Source: an uncultured Ruminococcus sp.
GTDB taxonomy: Bacteria; Bacillota; Clostridia; Oscillospirales; Acutalibacteraceae
DNA: 64,000 bases
NCBI GenBank assembly: GCA_902787145.1
Contig: CADAEZ010000004.1
Coordinates: 1-64,000 of the forward strand
Direction: 5' to 3'
Below the pieces are notes generated by a model. It did not search any database and was not told the origin of the DNA. It worked only from the letters and a program-made list of their open reading frames with translations. The position numbers were made by a program, and so were the translations under genes. Shown in pieces: positions 25,173-33,579 of this stretch (its first letter is position 1; the number at the start of each line of letters is the position of its first letter).

Positions 25173-27002
25173 TCAATACCTTCTGTTCTTGGGAGCTCTG
25201 TTCCTTGGAGGCTGCTGAGGCGGACGCCTTCTGGCGGCTGAGGAACGCTGCTGAGGAGCACTAGAGCGTCTTACCGGTCTTTCGGCCGAGGAATGAACCA
25301 TCACGAGGTCGTTTTCGCCTCTGTTAGCGTTCTGACGGCGGCGGATTCGCTCTGCCTCACGCTGAGCCTGACGTCGCTCGGACTCCGCTCTGCGGCGGGC
25401 TTCCTCGGTTTTACGGCGTTTCTTTTGGTTTCTGCCGCGCTTTATAGCTCTGTAGCAGTTTGTGATAAAGTACTTGCAGTGGATCACTATATACACAAGC
25501 ACCATACCGATGGTCTGTAGAATCTTTAGAATAAACAATCCGACTGCCTTTAGTCCGCGTCCGATTGCGTAAAGAACGTTGAGGAAACCGTCCAGAAGGT
25601 CGCGTCTGTCCGCTCTGATCATCTCGGACTCACGCTTGGCGGCAGTGTACTCGTCAACAGCCGTATCAACATCGGTGTAGGAATACATCTCCTCCTCTTC
25701 GGGAACATCGTCGAAGTAATCCTCTACCTGCTCAAAATCCTCCTCGTCGGTGTTCTGAGCGACTTCTGTCTCAGGCTCGTCGTCCTCGTGATAAACCTGT
25801 TCGACTTCGGGTTCTTCCTCATACTCGGCCTCAGGTTCCTGATAAGCGTGCTTGAGCGCCTCTTCGACAGCCTCGTCGACTGTCTTTTCCTCGATAATCA
25901 TCGGCTTGGCTATCGGAACAACCTCGTCGATGCTGACCTCCTCGCTGACGCGCTTGATCGGAAGCGGCTTGGAGTCGTTGGGATTCGGCTTTTTCTCGTA
26001 GTTCTGAGACGCTTCGGCGTCGGCCTCGGCCAGAATCTCGTCGATAATCGGTTCGGAAACAGGCTCGGAGACGGATTTTACGGAATAGGATGTGTCGGAA
26101 ACAATCTCGCGGCTCTCAGGCTCCGGCTTTTCACTGCCGATTTCGTCAACTGGATCGTAGTTTGTGAGGAAGGAATTAGTCGGTTTTGTAACGCTGAATA
26201 TATGTTTTCTCGGAATCTGGGTAGTCGCCGTGATTCTGTGCTCGTGGGCAAGCTCGTGGACAAGATGCTTGTGCTTGCGGTCCGGATTTTTGAAATACTT
26301 CACAAGAATAACAAGCACAATAATTACGATAGCCAGACCGATCAGGGTAGCTCCGCCGTAGATAAAATAGTTCTGATATACAACGAAGAAGTTCTGCTCG
26401 ATGATTTTTGTTCCCTCGATAATTGTAGTAAGCAGTTCCTTGTGGTCGGTAGTAAACTTTTCTCCGGCGGCGGCCTGCATTGATATTACGATGTTCTCGC
26501 CGTTGATTACGGTGTTGTACTGCTGAGCCTGAACAATCTTCTTGCCCATTTTTGTGCTCATAGTGAGGTTGATATAGCGCACGTTGTTGTAGTCTACGAT
26601 TGAGGCCGACTTATACACCGGGTCCTCAAGCAGCTTGTCCTTTACCGCGCTCATTTCGTCGTCGGAGAGGCTCTTGTAGTTGTCGATTTCCTTGCTGTCG
26701 GAGCTTTTGGTCATAGTAACCGTCAGCAACAGGGAGTTATCCTCCTTCATAGCCTGAAGATAGATATCGTCGGCAACGAGGGTATCCATAGTCTCCTGAT
26801 AATCGAGAGAAAACTTCGAGAAATAGGAGTCGGTGGGCTCGCTTTCTCTTGTTATTGTAAGCATATCGTTGGGGATCGGGATACTCATATTAAGCTCGTC
26901 AAGCTCATAAGACGTATTTTCGGCAAAGGCCGTTAAGGCAAAAGCTCCCGAAATTGCCAGACAAACAAGCAGTAATGCAATAATTCCAGATATTTTTTTC
27001 AT
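25173..27002 (-). CDS. Membrane protein of unknown function heading the pyr operon
   Basis: About 609 residues from the ATG at 27000-27002, with GGAGG 8 nt upstream. Signal peptide or TM1 (about 4-27), an exported ~180-residue domain (YELDELNMSIPIPNDMLTITR...) without a family I know, and TM2 (about 213-236). Then a ~250-residue acidic cytoplasmic region full of Glu/Pro (EYEEEPEVEQVYHEDDEPE), another hydrophobic stretch (about 485-520) and a very basic C-terminus (RRKTEEARRRAESERRQAQ...). The strong charge segregation suggests a scaffold or regulator at the membrane. It is cotranscribed with pyrC by position (1-nt gap). Confidence 0.75.
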   Translation of the reverse strand: MKKISGIIALLLVCLAISGAFALTAFAENTSYELDELNMSIPIPNDMLTITRESEPTDSYFSKFSLDYQETMDTLVADDIYLQAMKEDNSLLLTVTMTKSSDSKEIDNYKSLSDDEMSAVKDKLLEDPVYKSASIVDYNNVRYINLTMSTKMGKKIVQAQQYNTVINGENIVISMQAAAGEKFTTDHKELLTTIIEGTKIIEQNFFVVYQNYFIYGGATLIGLAIVIIVLVILVKYFKNPDRKHKHLVHELAHEHRITATTQIPRKHIFSVTKPTNSFLTNYDPVDEIGSEKPEPESREIVSDTSYSVKSVSEPVSEPIIDEILAEADAEASQNYEKKPNPNDSKPLPIKRVSEEVSIDEVVPIAKPMIIEEKTVDEAVEEALKHAYQEPEAEYEEEPEVEQVYHEDDEPETEVAQNTDEEDFEQVEDYFDDVPEEEEMYSYTDVDTAVDEYTAAKRESEMIRADRRDLLDGFLNVLYAIGRGLKAVGLFILKILQTIGMVLVYIVIHCKYFITNCYRAIKRGRNQKKRRKTEEARRRAESERRQAQREAERIRRRQNANRGENDLVMVHSSAERPVRRSSAPQQRSSAARRRPPQQPPRNRAPKNRRY

Positions 27003-27040
27003 ATTGCGAAACCTCCGCATATTATACTCATAACTTAATT

Positions 27041-27069
27041 ATTATACTATTTTACGACAACAAAAGCAA
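27041..27069 (-). promoter_or_regulatory. Promoter of the membrane protein-pyrC-aldolase-pyrF operon
   Basis: Minus strand TTGCTT (27064-27069), 17-bp spacer, TATAAT (27041-27046). Confidence 0.5.
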
Positions 27070-27084
27070 GGAGAAAAACTCGTA

Positions 27085-27113
27085 TTTACTAATAATTGTT
27101 AGTATGGTATAAT
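27085..27113 (+). promoter_or_regulatory. Promoter of the Nif11-like gene
   Basis: TTTACT (27085-27090), 17-bp spacer, TATAAT (27108-27113). The spacer contains the near-palindrome ACTAATAATTGTTAGT (27088-27103), a possible operator. Confidence 0.5.
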
Positions 27114-27163
27114 ATAATGTGAACCAAAAGCGAAACACACGGTAAAATTGTATAGGAGAGACT

Positions 27164-27436
27164 ATGATTGAGCACGAAATAAACCGGCTGATTCACAAAG
27201 CAAAGTACGACGAAAACATTAGAAAAGCGCTTTTAGCCACTAAAGACGCCGATGACCCGCTAAAGGCATTCTGCGACTTAGCGGGCGAATTGGGCTACGA
27301 CATCACACTCGGTGAGCTGTTCGCCTACGGGATGACGATGAACGACTCAAAGCTCAGGGCGACAAACGGCGGAGGCAGCTTTGAGATTGAGGGCTGGAAC
27401 GATCTTTACGAAAACCTTATAGAGGAACTTTCGTAG
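27164..27436 (+). CDS. Nif11-like small protein (possible RiPP leader-type peptide)
   Basis: 90 residues. The helical N-terminal part (KYDENIRKALLATKDADDPLKAF..AGELGYDITLGELFAYG) resembles the Nif11 fold used as leader in many RiPP precursors. It is followed by NGGG (about residues 67-70), like the Gly-Gly cleavage site of such leaders, and a 20-residue tail rich in Glu, Trp and Tyr. The tail has no Cys, Ser or Thr pattern for lanthipeptides, and no maturase, protease or exporter gene is adjacent. Free-standing gene with promoter, RBS (AGGAGA) and terminator. Could instead be a small regulatory Nif11-domain protein. Confidence 0.5.
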   Translation: MIEHEINRLIHKAKYDENIRKALLATKDADDPLKAFCDLAGELGYDITLGELFAYGMTMNDSKLRATNGGGSFEIEGWNDLYENLIEELS

Positions 27437-27454
27437 GTTGACGCAAACTAAACA

Positions 27455-27489
27455 GGGCAGAAAGGATAACCTTTCTGCCCAAAATTTTT
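27455..27489. terminator. Bidirectional terminator
   Basis: Stem GGGCAGAAAGG/CCTTTCTGCCC with 4-nt loop between converging genes; on the plus strand followed by AAAATTTTT. It overlaps the end of the cysteine synthase gene by 2 nt. Confidence 0.75.
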
Positions 27490-28417
27490 ATTCATCAAAA
27501 AGCGGTGTAGAAAAATATCTCTCGGCTGTGTCGGGAAGCACCGTTACAACGGTCTTGCCTTCGCCGAGCTTTTCCGCCAGTTTAAGCGCCGCGGCTACGT
27601 TAGTGCCGCTGGAGATTCCGCACATAATTCCCTCTTTACGGGCGAGGTCTTTGGCGGTTTCGAGCGCCTCGTCGTCGGTAACGATATAGATATTATCGTA
27701 AATATCACGGTTGAGAATATCGGGAATAATACCGTCGCCGATACCCATTTGCAGGTGGGTTCCGATTGTACCTCCTGCGAGAATCGCGGCGTGCTCGGGC
27801 TCTACCGCCCAGATTTCGATATCCGGATTCTGCGCCTTGAGGGTTTCGCCGATTCCGGTGATTGTGCCGCCGGTGCCGATTCCTGAGCAAAATCCGTCTA
27901 TCGGCCCCGCAACCTGCTCCAGAATTTCGAGAGCGGTGTGGTGCTTGTGAGCCTTGACGTTGTTCGGATTTTCAAACTGCTGGGGGACAAAAACGTTTTC
28001 GTCCTCTTCCGCCATTCTGAGAGCGGTTTTGAGGCATTCGTCGATACACTCGCCGATGTCGCCGGCGTCGTGAATCAAAATAACCTCGGCACCGTAGTGA
28101 CGAACCAGCTTACGCCTCTCCTCGCTGACGGAATCGGGCATAATAATTATCGTCCTATAGCCTTTAACCGCGCCGACAAGCGCAAGACCAATCCCCTGGT
28201 TGCCGCTTGTAGGCTCGACAATCACGGTATTCTCGTTGATAAGCCCCTGCTCCTCGGCTTTGGAAATCATATTATAGGCGGTACGGGTCTTGATCGACCC
28301 TCCGACGTTCAGCCCTTCGAACTTGACATAGATGTCGGCGTTGCCCTTTTTATTCATTCTGTTAAGTTTTACCATAGGCGTATGGCCTATGGCCTCAAGC
28401 ACGTTGTTATATATCAT
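27488..28417 (-). CDS. cysK: Cysteine synthase-family PLP enzyme
   Basis: 309 residues, fold type II PLP enzyme. The PLP lysine is in GGSIKTRTAYNMI, the substrate loop is PTSGNQGIGLA, and the phosphate-binding glycine loop is GIGTGGTITGIGE. O-acetylserine sulfhydrylases usually read SxKDRxA and TSGNTGI; here T replaces D after the lysine and Q replaces T in the loop, so cysteine synthase is likely but a related beta-replacement specificity is possible. RBS AGGGG; promoter at 28447-28475. No cysE neighbour. Confidence 0.85.
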   Translation of the reverse strand: MIYNNVLEAIGHTPMVKLNRMNKKGNADIYVKFEGLNVGGSIKTRTAYNMISKAEEQGLINENTVIVEPTSGNQGIGLALVGAVKGYRTIIIMPDSVSEERRKLVRHYGAEVILIHDAGDIGECIDECLKTALRMAEEDENVFVPQQFENPNNVKAHKHHTALEILEQVAGPIDGFCSGIGTGGTITGIGETLKAQNPDIEIWAVEPEHAAILAGGTIGTHLQMGIGDGIIPDILNRDIYDNIYIVTDDEALETAKDLARKEGIMCGISSGTNVAAALKLAEKLGEGKTVVTVLPDTAERYFSTPLFDE

Positions 28418-28446
28418 TCTAAAACCCCTAAAAATTACTGGTATAT

Positions 28447-28475
28447 ATTATACATTATTCTATGCGTTTTTTCAA
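28447..28475 (-). promoter_or_regulatory. Promoter of the cysteine synthase-like gene
   Basis: Minus strand TTGAAA (28470-28475), 17-bp spacer, TATAAT (28447-28452). Confidence 0.55.
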
Positions 28476-28484
28476 TAGGCGCCT

Positions 28485-29840
28485 TTATTTCACCTTGGTT
28501 TTTATTATAACAACGTCTTCGTTTCCGCGACTGTCCTCATCCTTGTACATCTCGGTATAGGTAAGCTCTTTTTGCTGGCTCTCGCGGTCTTGTATCTGCT
28601 TGACCTTGTTGTCCGGCCAGATAGAGTAGAGAATTTTAAGAATAATAGGCGTCAAAAGCGACGAGGTTATAATCAGCGGAACTACGGCAAAGTTTATCAT
28701 CTTTGTGATTATTCCGGCTGAAATTCCCTTGTCTGCTACAATCAGCGCTACCTCTCCCCTTGTCATCATTCCGACTCCGACTTTAAGCGAATCGGATTTC
28801 GAGAACCGGCACAGCCGCGCCATTGCTCCGCATCCGATAATCTTGGCGAGCATAGCTACAACCGTGATAACCAGCGCGAAAACAATAATCGACGGGTTCA
28901 TACCCTTTAGGTTGGATTTCAGGCCGACGCTGGAGAAAAACACCGGACCGAAAAACATATATAAGCAAATATCGATTTTTTGCTCGATATATGACGCGCT
29001 TTTTAGCTCGCAGAAAATTATTCCGGCAGCATAAGCGCCCGTGATATCGGCGATTCCGAAATAGGTCTCCGCCGCGTACGACAGAAAAAAGCAGAACGCC
29101 ATAGCTATTATCGGGATTGTACGCGTATGGGGACGGCGGTTTTCGAGCCATTTAAACGCCTTATACAGCACAAATCCGACTCCCACCGTTATAACAAAGA
29201 ACATAAGAACTTTAAGCGCAATTATTCCGATACTTTCGTGACTGCCGGATTTTTCGCCCGATTCCGAAATTGTTATCACAAATGTCAGCGCAATAATGCC
29301 GATGATATCGTCGATAATAGCCGCCGACAAAATGGTATTGCCGACCTTAGAACGCAGATAACCAAGCTCCTTAAGAGCCTGAACCGTAATGCTTACTGAG
29401 GTCGCCGCCAGGATAGTGCCGACGACAAGCGCCTCGTATATCCTGTGTCCGTTATCGAAGCCGAACAAAAGGTAAACTCCCGTACCGGCTCCAAGCGGAA
29501 CTACGACTCCGGCAAGAGCTACCATAAACGCCACGGGACCTATCTTAAGCAGTTCCTTTAGATTTGTGCCGAGACCCGCGGAGAACATCAGCATAATTAC
29601 GCCGATTTCGGCAATTGTGCGAATCGACAATCCATACTCCGGATTGCTGATGTCGATAAGATTAAATACGCAGGGTCCAAGCAAAAGTCCCGCGACAATC
29701 TCGCCGACAACCTGGGGCATTTGCAGCTTTCTGGCACAAAGTCCGAGGAATTTAGCAAGACAAAACACAAGGGCGAGCGGAAACAGGATTCTGAACAACT
29801 CGACCTTTCCAATATAGCTTTGTATAGCGTGTATATCCAT
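28485..29840 (-). CDS. Kef/NapA-type cation:proton antiporter (CPA2)
   Basis: 451 residues with about 12-13 TM segments. VVGEIVAGLLLGPCVF, GVIMLMFSAGLGTNLKELL and SAAIIDDIIGIIAL (the DD ion-binding pair) are CPA2 hallmarks, and TRGEVALIVADKG is the conserved TM10-11 region. It exchanges Na+ or K+ for H+. There is no TrkA-N domain; the C-terminal tail is short and charged. RBS GGAAGTG. It lies 67 nt upstream of the cysteine synthase-family gene; the two may be partly co-transcribed. Confidence 0.9.
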   Translation of the reverse strand: MDIHAIQSYIGKVELFRILFPLALVFCLAKFLGLCARKLQMPQVVGEIVAGLLLGPCVFNLIDISNPEYGLSIRTIAEIGVIMLMFSAGLGTNLKELLKIGPVAFMVALAGVVVPLGAGTGVYLLFGFDNGHRIYEALVVGTILAATSVSITVQALKELGYLRSKVGNTILSAAIIDDIIGIIALTFVITISESGEKSGSHESIGIIALKVLMFFVITVGVGFVLYKAFKWLENRRPHTRTIPIIAMAFCFFLSYAAETYFGIADITGAYAAGIIFCELKSASYIEQKIDICLYMFFGPVFFSSVGLKSNLKGMNPSIIVFALVITVVAMLAKIIGCGAMARLCRFSKSDSLKVGVGMMTRGEVALIVADKGISAGIITKMINFAVVPLIITSSLLTPIILKILYSIWPDNKVKQIQDRESQQKELTYTEMYKDEDSRGNEDVVIIKTKVK

Positions 29841-29913
29841 TTATATCACTTCCAAAAGCAAATTTTATCACAAACATCCGCCAAAATCAAGGCAATACCG
29901 AGTTATTTTGCAA

Positions 29914-29946
29914 AAACGAACGCTCCCCGTCGGGGAGCGTTCGTTT
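29914..29946 (-). terminator. Terminator of the ABC ATPase gene
   Basis: Stem AAACGAACGCTCCCC/GGGGAGCGTTCGTTT with 3-nt loop, T tail on the minus strand (TTTTTGC). Strong and symmetric, so it may act in both directions. Confidence 0.8.
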
Positions 29947-30002
29947 AAAAAGGATTTATTTCCAACTCTATCGATCCATACCAATAAAATTGGTGCTAAA
30001 AA

Positions 30003-31112
30003 TCAGTTTGTGATAGTCTGTTCTGTTTCCTTGTCAAATACGTGAATCTTAGAAAGATCAAACGCAACCTTGATGTTGTCGCCCGGCTTAGCAGTAGAAG
30101 CGGGATCAACACGAGCTGTAATCGGAGCGCCGTTGATATTGAGATAGAGATAAATCTCAGCGCCCATAAGCTCTGTTACGTCAACATTAGCTGTGATAAT
30201 AGTCTTAGGATCAACCTTAGCGAGGAAGTCGGGTTCGTCGTGAACGTGCTCAGGACGGATACCGAATGTAACTTCCTTGCCTACATAAGCCTCAAGGCCC
30301 TTGCTCTTGTCAGCCGGGAGAGGAATCTCGTAAGCGTCAAACTTAAGAGCGAGACCGCTGCCGGACTTAACAACTGTAGCGTTGGCAAAGTTCATCTGTG
30401 GTGAGCCGATGAAGCCCGCAACGAACTCGTTGCAAGGTGAGTCGTAAAGGTTCTGAGGTGTATCAACCTGCTGGATGAAGCCGTCCTTCATAACAACGAT
30501 ACGTGTACCCATTGTCATAGCCTCAGTCTGGTCATGTGTTACATAGATAAATGTTGTGCCGAGTCTCTGATAAAGCTTGGAAATCTCTGTACGCATCTGT
30601 GCGCGGAGCTTGGCGTCGAGGTTGGAGAGAGGCTCGTCAAGAAGGAATACCTTAGGATCACGAACGATTGCTCGTCCGAGAGCAACACGCTGTCTCTGTC
30701 CACCGGAGAGAGCCTTAGGCTTTCTGTCGAGATACTGCTCGATTCCGAGGATACGAGCTGCTTCCTCTACTCTTCTCTTAATCTCCTCCTTAGGAGTTTT
30801 TCTGAGCTTGAGTCCGAATGCCATATTGTCATATACAGACATATGAGGATAAAGAGCGTAGTTCTGGAAAACCATCGCGATATCTCTGTCCTTCGGTGTA
30901 ACATCGTTACAAAGCTTGTCACCGATATAGAGCTCACCCTTGGAGATGTCCTCAAGACCCGCGATCATACGAAGTGTGGTTGATTTACCGCAGCCTGAAG
31001 GTCCAACAAGGATAATAAACTCTTTGTCGTCGATTTCAAGGTTAAAATCTGTTACGGCTACAACATCGCCGTCATAGATTTTATAAACGTGTTTTAAACT
31101 AACATTTGCCAT
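30003..31112 (-). CDS. ugpC: Carbohydrate ABC importer ATPase (UgpC/MsmK/MalK type)
   Basis: 369 residues. Walker A GPSGCGKST, signature LSGGQRQRVALGRA, Walker B VFLLDEPLSNLDAKLR, then the OB-fold regulatory domain (MNFANATVVKSGSGL..., FGIRPEHVHDEPDF) typical of CUT1 ATPases. It powers import of oligosaccharides or glycerol-3-phosphate. No binding protein or permease gene is adjacent, as is common for MsmK-like ATPases that serve several importers. RBS GGAGG, promoter 31163-31191. Symbol given by family, not substrate. Confidence 0.93.
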   Translation of the reverse strand: MANVSLKHVYKIYDGDVVAVTDFNLEIDDKEFIILVGPSGCGKSTTLRMIAGLEDISKGELYIGDKLCNDVTPKDRDIAMVFQNYALYPHMSVYDNMAFGLKLRKTPKEEIKRRVEEAARILGIEQYLDRKPKALSGGQRQRVALGRAIVRDPKVFLLDEPLSNLDAKLRAQMRTEISKLYQRLGTTFIYVTHDQTEAMTMGTRIVVMKDGFIQQVDTPQNLYDSPCNEFVAGFIGSPQMNFANATVVKSGSGLALKFDAYEIPLPADKSKGLEAYVGKEVTFGIRPEHVHDEPDFLAKVDPKTIITANVDVTELMGAEIYLYLNINGAPITARVDPASTAKPGDNIKVAFDLSKIHVFDKETEQTITN

Positions 31113-31162
31113 ACACTATTCCTCCATAGGTATAAATATAATTTCACATACACTATTCTACC

Positions 31163-31191
31163 ACTATAATCCGAAATTTACCATTTGTAAA
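31163..31191 (-). promoter_or_regulatory. Promoter of the ABC ATPase gene
   Basis: Minus strand TTTACA (31186-31191), 17-bp spacer, TATAGT (31163-31168). Confidence 0.5.
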
Positions 31192-31250
31192 GTGAACAAA
31201 GTTTAGTCCCTCTTTTTAGCTAAAATGGGGAGGGTGTCAAAACCAAAGGC

Positions 31251-31970
31251 TTATTTTTGTGCTATTTGCTGAGAAAAAATTACAGTTTGTTCATCTTTTG
31301 ACAGCTCCCGGCACTCTCCTTCGTTCAAATTGCTATCCAGCTCCAGTCCGCCTATTTTGACTCTTTTCAGGTATTTTACGGTCATTTCGCAGGCCGCGAA
31401 CATCTTTTTTACCTGATGAAATCTGCCCTCGCATATTTCGACATATGCCCTGCAGCCGCCCAAAAGCTCAAGTTTCGCGGGCAGACATTTTGTATTATCC
31501 CTGAAAACTATGCCGTTTTCGAAGGCTTTTACCGTGTTTTCGTCCGGATTCTTGTCGAGCTCGGCGTAGTATTTTTTGTAGATTTTCTTTTTAGGCGACA
31601 TAAGCCTGTGGGCGAAATCGCCGTCGTCGGTTATTATAAGCAACCCGACCGTATCCTTGTCAAGTCTGCCGGCAGGGAAAATTCCGGGTCTTTTATACTC
31701 ATCGGGTATAAGGTCGATAACTGTTTCGTCCAGATTATCCTCTGTAGCTGACACAACACCTGACGGTTTGTTCATCATAAGATAGATATGCTTTTTAAAA
31801 TCCAGGGCTTGTCCCCTTAGCTCGACCACGCATGTTTCGGGGTCGAGCTTAAAATCCGGCTTGGTTATAACCTCGCCGTCGACTTTTACAAGCTTTTGCC
31901 GAATCAGCTTGCCCGCTTCCTTACGTGAGCAGATATTCTGCGACACCAGTATTTTGTCGAGTCTTTCCAT
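31251..31970 (-). CDS. rRNA pseudouridine synthase (RsuA/RluB family)
   Basis: 239 residues: N-terminal S4 RNA-binding domain (MERLDKILVSQNICSRKEAGKLIRQ...) and a catalytic domain with the Asp motif GRLDKDTVGLLIITDDG. Isomerises a uridine in 16S or 23S rRNA; RsuA versus RluB cannot be decided by eye, but the length and GRLDKDTVGLL fit RsuA. The ATG lies 1 nt after the stop of the DUF4830 gene. Confidence 0.92.
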   Translation of the reverse strand: MERLDKILVSQNICSRKEAGKLIRQKLVKVDGEVITKPDFKLDPETCVVELRGQALDFKKHIYLMMNKPSGVVSATEDNLDETVIDLIPDEYKRPGIFPAGRLDKDTVGLLIITDDGDFAHRLMSPKKKIYKKYYAELDKNPDENTVKAFENGIVFRDNTKCLPAKLELLGGCRAYVEICEGRFHQVKKMFAACEMTVKYLKRVKIGGLELDSNLNEGECRELSKDEQTVIFSQQIAQK

Positions 31971-31971
31971 A

Positions 31972-32436
31972 CTATCCCAACTCTCTGTACTTTTCTCCGT
32001 ATTCTCCGGAGCCTATATGTCCGCCGATAACGTGGCCTTTATACGCCAGGAGTGTAACGTATTCGCCGGAGCCCTTTTCTTTATATATGATACGCTCGGC
32101 CTTGCAGCCCTTGAATCGCGAAAGGTCGAAGCCTGTTCTCTTTTGCAGTTCGTTGTATTCGCCGTAAACCTCGCCAAAGTCCGCGGGAATGGTTACGATA
32201 TCCTTTTTTACCGGTTTTTTCTCTATGCTGACGCCGAATTGCTTCAGAAATCCGACGGCGGAATCATTGTCGCTGATTTCGGTATAGAATCTGACGCCGT
32301 CGTTGTTAACGGCATAGGGAGGTATGCTCTCGCGCCGGTCACATCCGATAACCGAGCATACCGTCACCAGAACCGCCGCCGTGATCACCGCGAAAATCAC
32401 CCTGCCGAGCTTATTGCCAAACGAAAAAACAACCAT
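31972..32436 (-). CDS. DUF4830-like membrane-anchored protein
   Basis: About 154 residues from the ATG at 32434-32436 (GGGTGA upstream; a GTG four codons earlier overlaps that RBS). One N-terminal TM or signal anchor (about 14-32), then an exported domain ending in YNELQKRTGFDLSRFKGCKAERIIY and GHVIGGHIGSGEYG, the pattern of DUF4830, a small clostridial family of unknown role. Operon partner of the pseudouridine synthase. A short gap (32437-32475) separates it from the HAD gene. Confidence 0.65.
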   Translation of the reverse strand: MVVFSFGNKLGRVIFAVITAAVLVTVCSVIGCDRRESIPPYAVNNDGVRFYTEISDNDSAVGFLKQFGVSIEKKPVKKDIVTIPADFGEVYGEYNELQKRTGFDLSRFKGCKAERIIYKEKGSGEYVTLLAYKGHVIGGHIGSGEYGEKYRELG

Positions 32437-32475
32437 ATTATCACCCACATATACATATGCGGATGACCTGATGAT

Positions 32476-33117
32476 TTATAACAAATCCAATATTTCCTCC
32501 GGCGAATTCGCCCACGATACGGGCTTGTACTTTTTCATTAGCCTGTCGTCGCCGTAGCCGTAGGAGCAGGCGATAAAGTCTACTCCGCACTCAAAGGCTC
32601 CCTTTGCGTCGTACCAGGTATCGCCGAGCATTACCGCCTCGTCCGGGTTTCCGTCCAGTGTATGAACCGCATACGGAATGATATCCTTTTTGTCCTTTCG
32701 GGTGCTGTCGCGGTTTGAACCGCAAATCGCGTCAAAATACCCGTCCAGTCCCAGTTCGCTTATCACGATTTCGGCGGTCTGCTCCAGCTTTGAGGTGCAT
32801 ACCGCAAGCTTGTAACCTCGCTGCCTGAGCTTTTTCAGAACTTCGGGAATACCGTCGTAGACCTTGTTCATCAGCTTGCCTTTTTCGGCGTAGTTGTTTT
32901 TATAGACCTCGTAACCCTCGTCACAATCCTCCTCGCGAAACCCGCAGAGGTTGAGCAGAGTATCCTTCAGCGGAGGGCCTATGTATTTTGTATAATCGGA
33001 CAAATCGACGCCCTCAACACCGAATTTTTCGAGTGTTTTTTCGAGCGACCAGCGGATTCCCTCTGCGCTTTGCGATATAGTGCCGTCCAAATCAAACAGA
33101 ATATACTTATACTTCAA
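32476..33117 (-). CDS. HAD family hydrolase (phosphoglycolate phosphatase-like)
   Basis: 213 residues. HAD motif I ILFDLDGTISQS, motif II CTSK, motif III lysine and motif IV MLGDTWYDAKGA, with a helical C1 cap (about 15-85). This class includes Gph and 5'-nucleotidase-like phosphatases; substrate unknown. The start overlaps the thioesterase gene by 11 nt, so the two are coupled. Confidence 0.88.
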   Translation of the reverse strand: MKYKYILFDLDGTISQSAEGIRWSLEKTLEKFGVEGVDLSDYTKYIGPPLKDTLLNLCGFREEDCDEGYEVYKNNYAEKGKLMNKVYDGIPEVLKKLRQRGYKLAVCTSKLEQTAEIVISELGLDGYFDAICGSNRDSTRKDKKDIIPYAVHTLDGNPDEAVMLGDTWYDAKGAFECGVDFIACSYGYGDDRLMKKYKPVSWANSPEEILDLL

Positions 33118-33499
33118 ATTTTTCGTCCGCCTTTTTCTGGAATTTATCGGCTTTTACACTCGCGCGGGTGTGGATGCCTCTGGCTATAACGCCGAGCTTG
33201 TCCTCTGCTTCGACGTTAAAGTGATAGAAACGGTCGTCGTCTATCCCCGTGAGCTCCGCGGTAAATTTAACCTCGGCTCCGAGCGGAGTGGGGCTTATAT
33301 GCTCGACGTTCACCATAGTTCCGACTGTCGTAATACCCTCCGGCAATCCCTTTTGCGCAAGCTCAAGCGAAGCCTCCTCCATAAACGCCACCACCATCGG
33401 GGTAGCAAAAACCTCCAGGCATCCGCTTTTCATCGAGCTTGCGAGGTATTCTTTTTTGACTATTGTATATATCTCGTATTTATCTCCTATATTCAGCAT
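33107..33499 (-). CDS. Hotdog-fold thioesterase (FlK-like)
   Basis: 130 residues. The pattern SGCLEVFATPMVVAFMEEA followed by GITTVGTMVNVEHISPTPLG matches the fluoroacetyl-CoA thioesterase-like branch of hotdog thioesterases, in which Thr, Glu and His form the catalytic set. The natural substrate is some acyl-CoA. RBS AAAGGA. Divergent from the acyltransferase gene at 33580. Confidence 0.85.
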   Translation of the reverse strand: MLNIGDKYEIYTIVKKEYLASSMKSGCLEVFATPMVVAFMEEASLELAQKGLPEGITTVGTMVNVEHISPTPLGAEVKFTAELTGIDDDRFYHFNVEAEDKLGVIARGIHTRASVKADKFQKKADEKFEV

Positions 33500-33579
33500 T
33501 GGATTTTCCTTTCTTTTTTTTAATAATATGGTATAATAATAGCAATAAACTCGAAAATGTTCAAGTAAGGAGAGTAATT

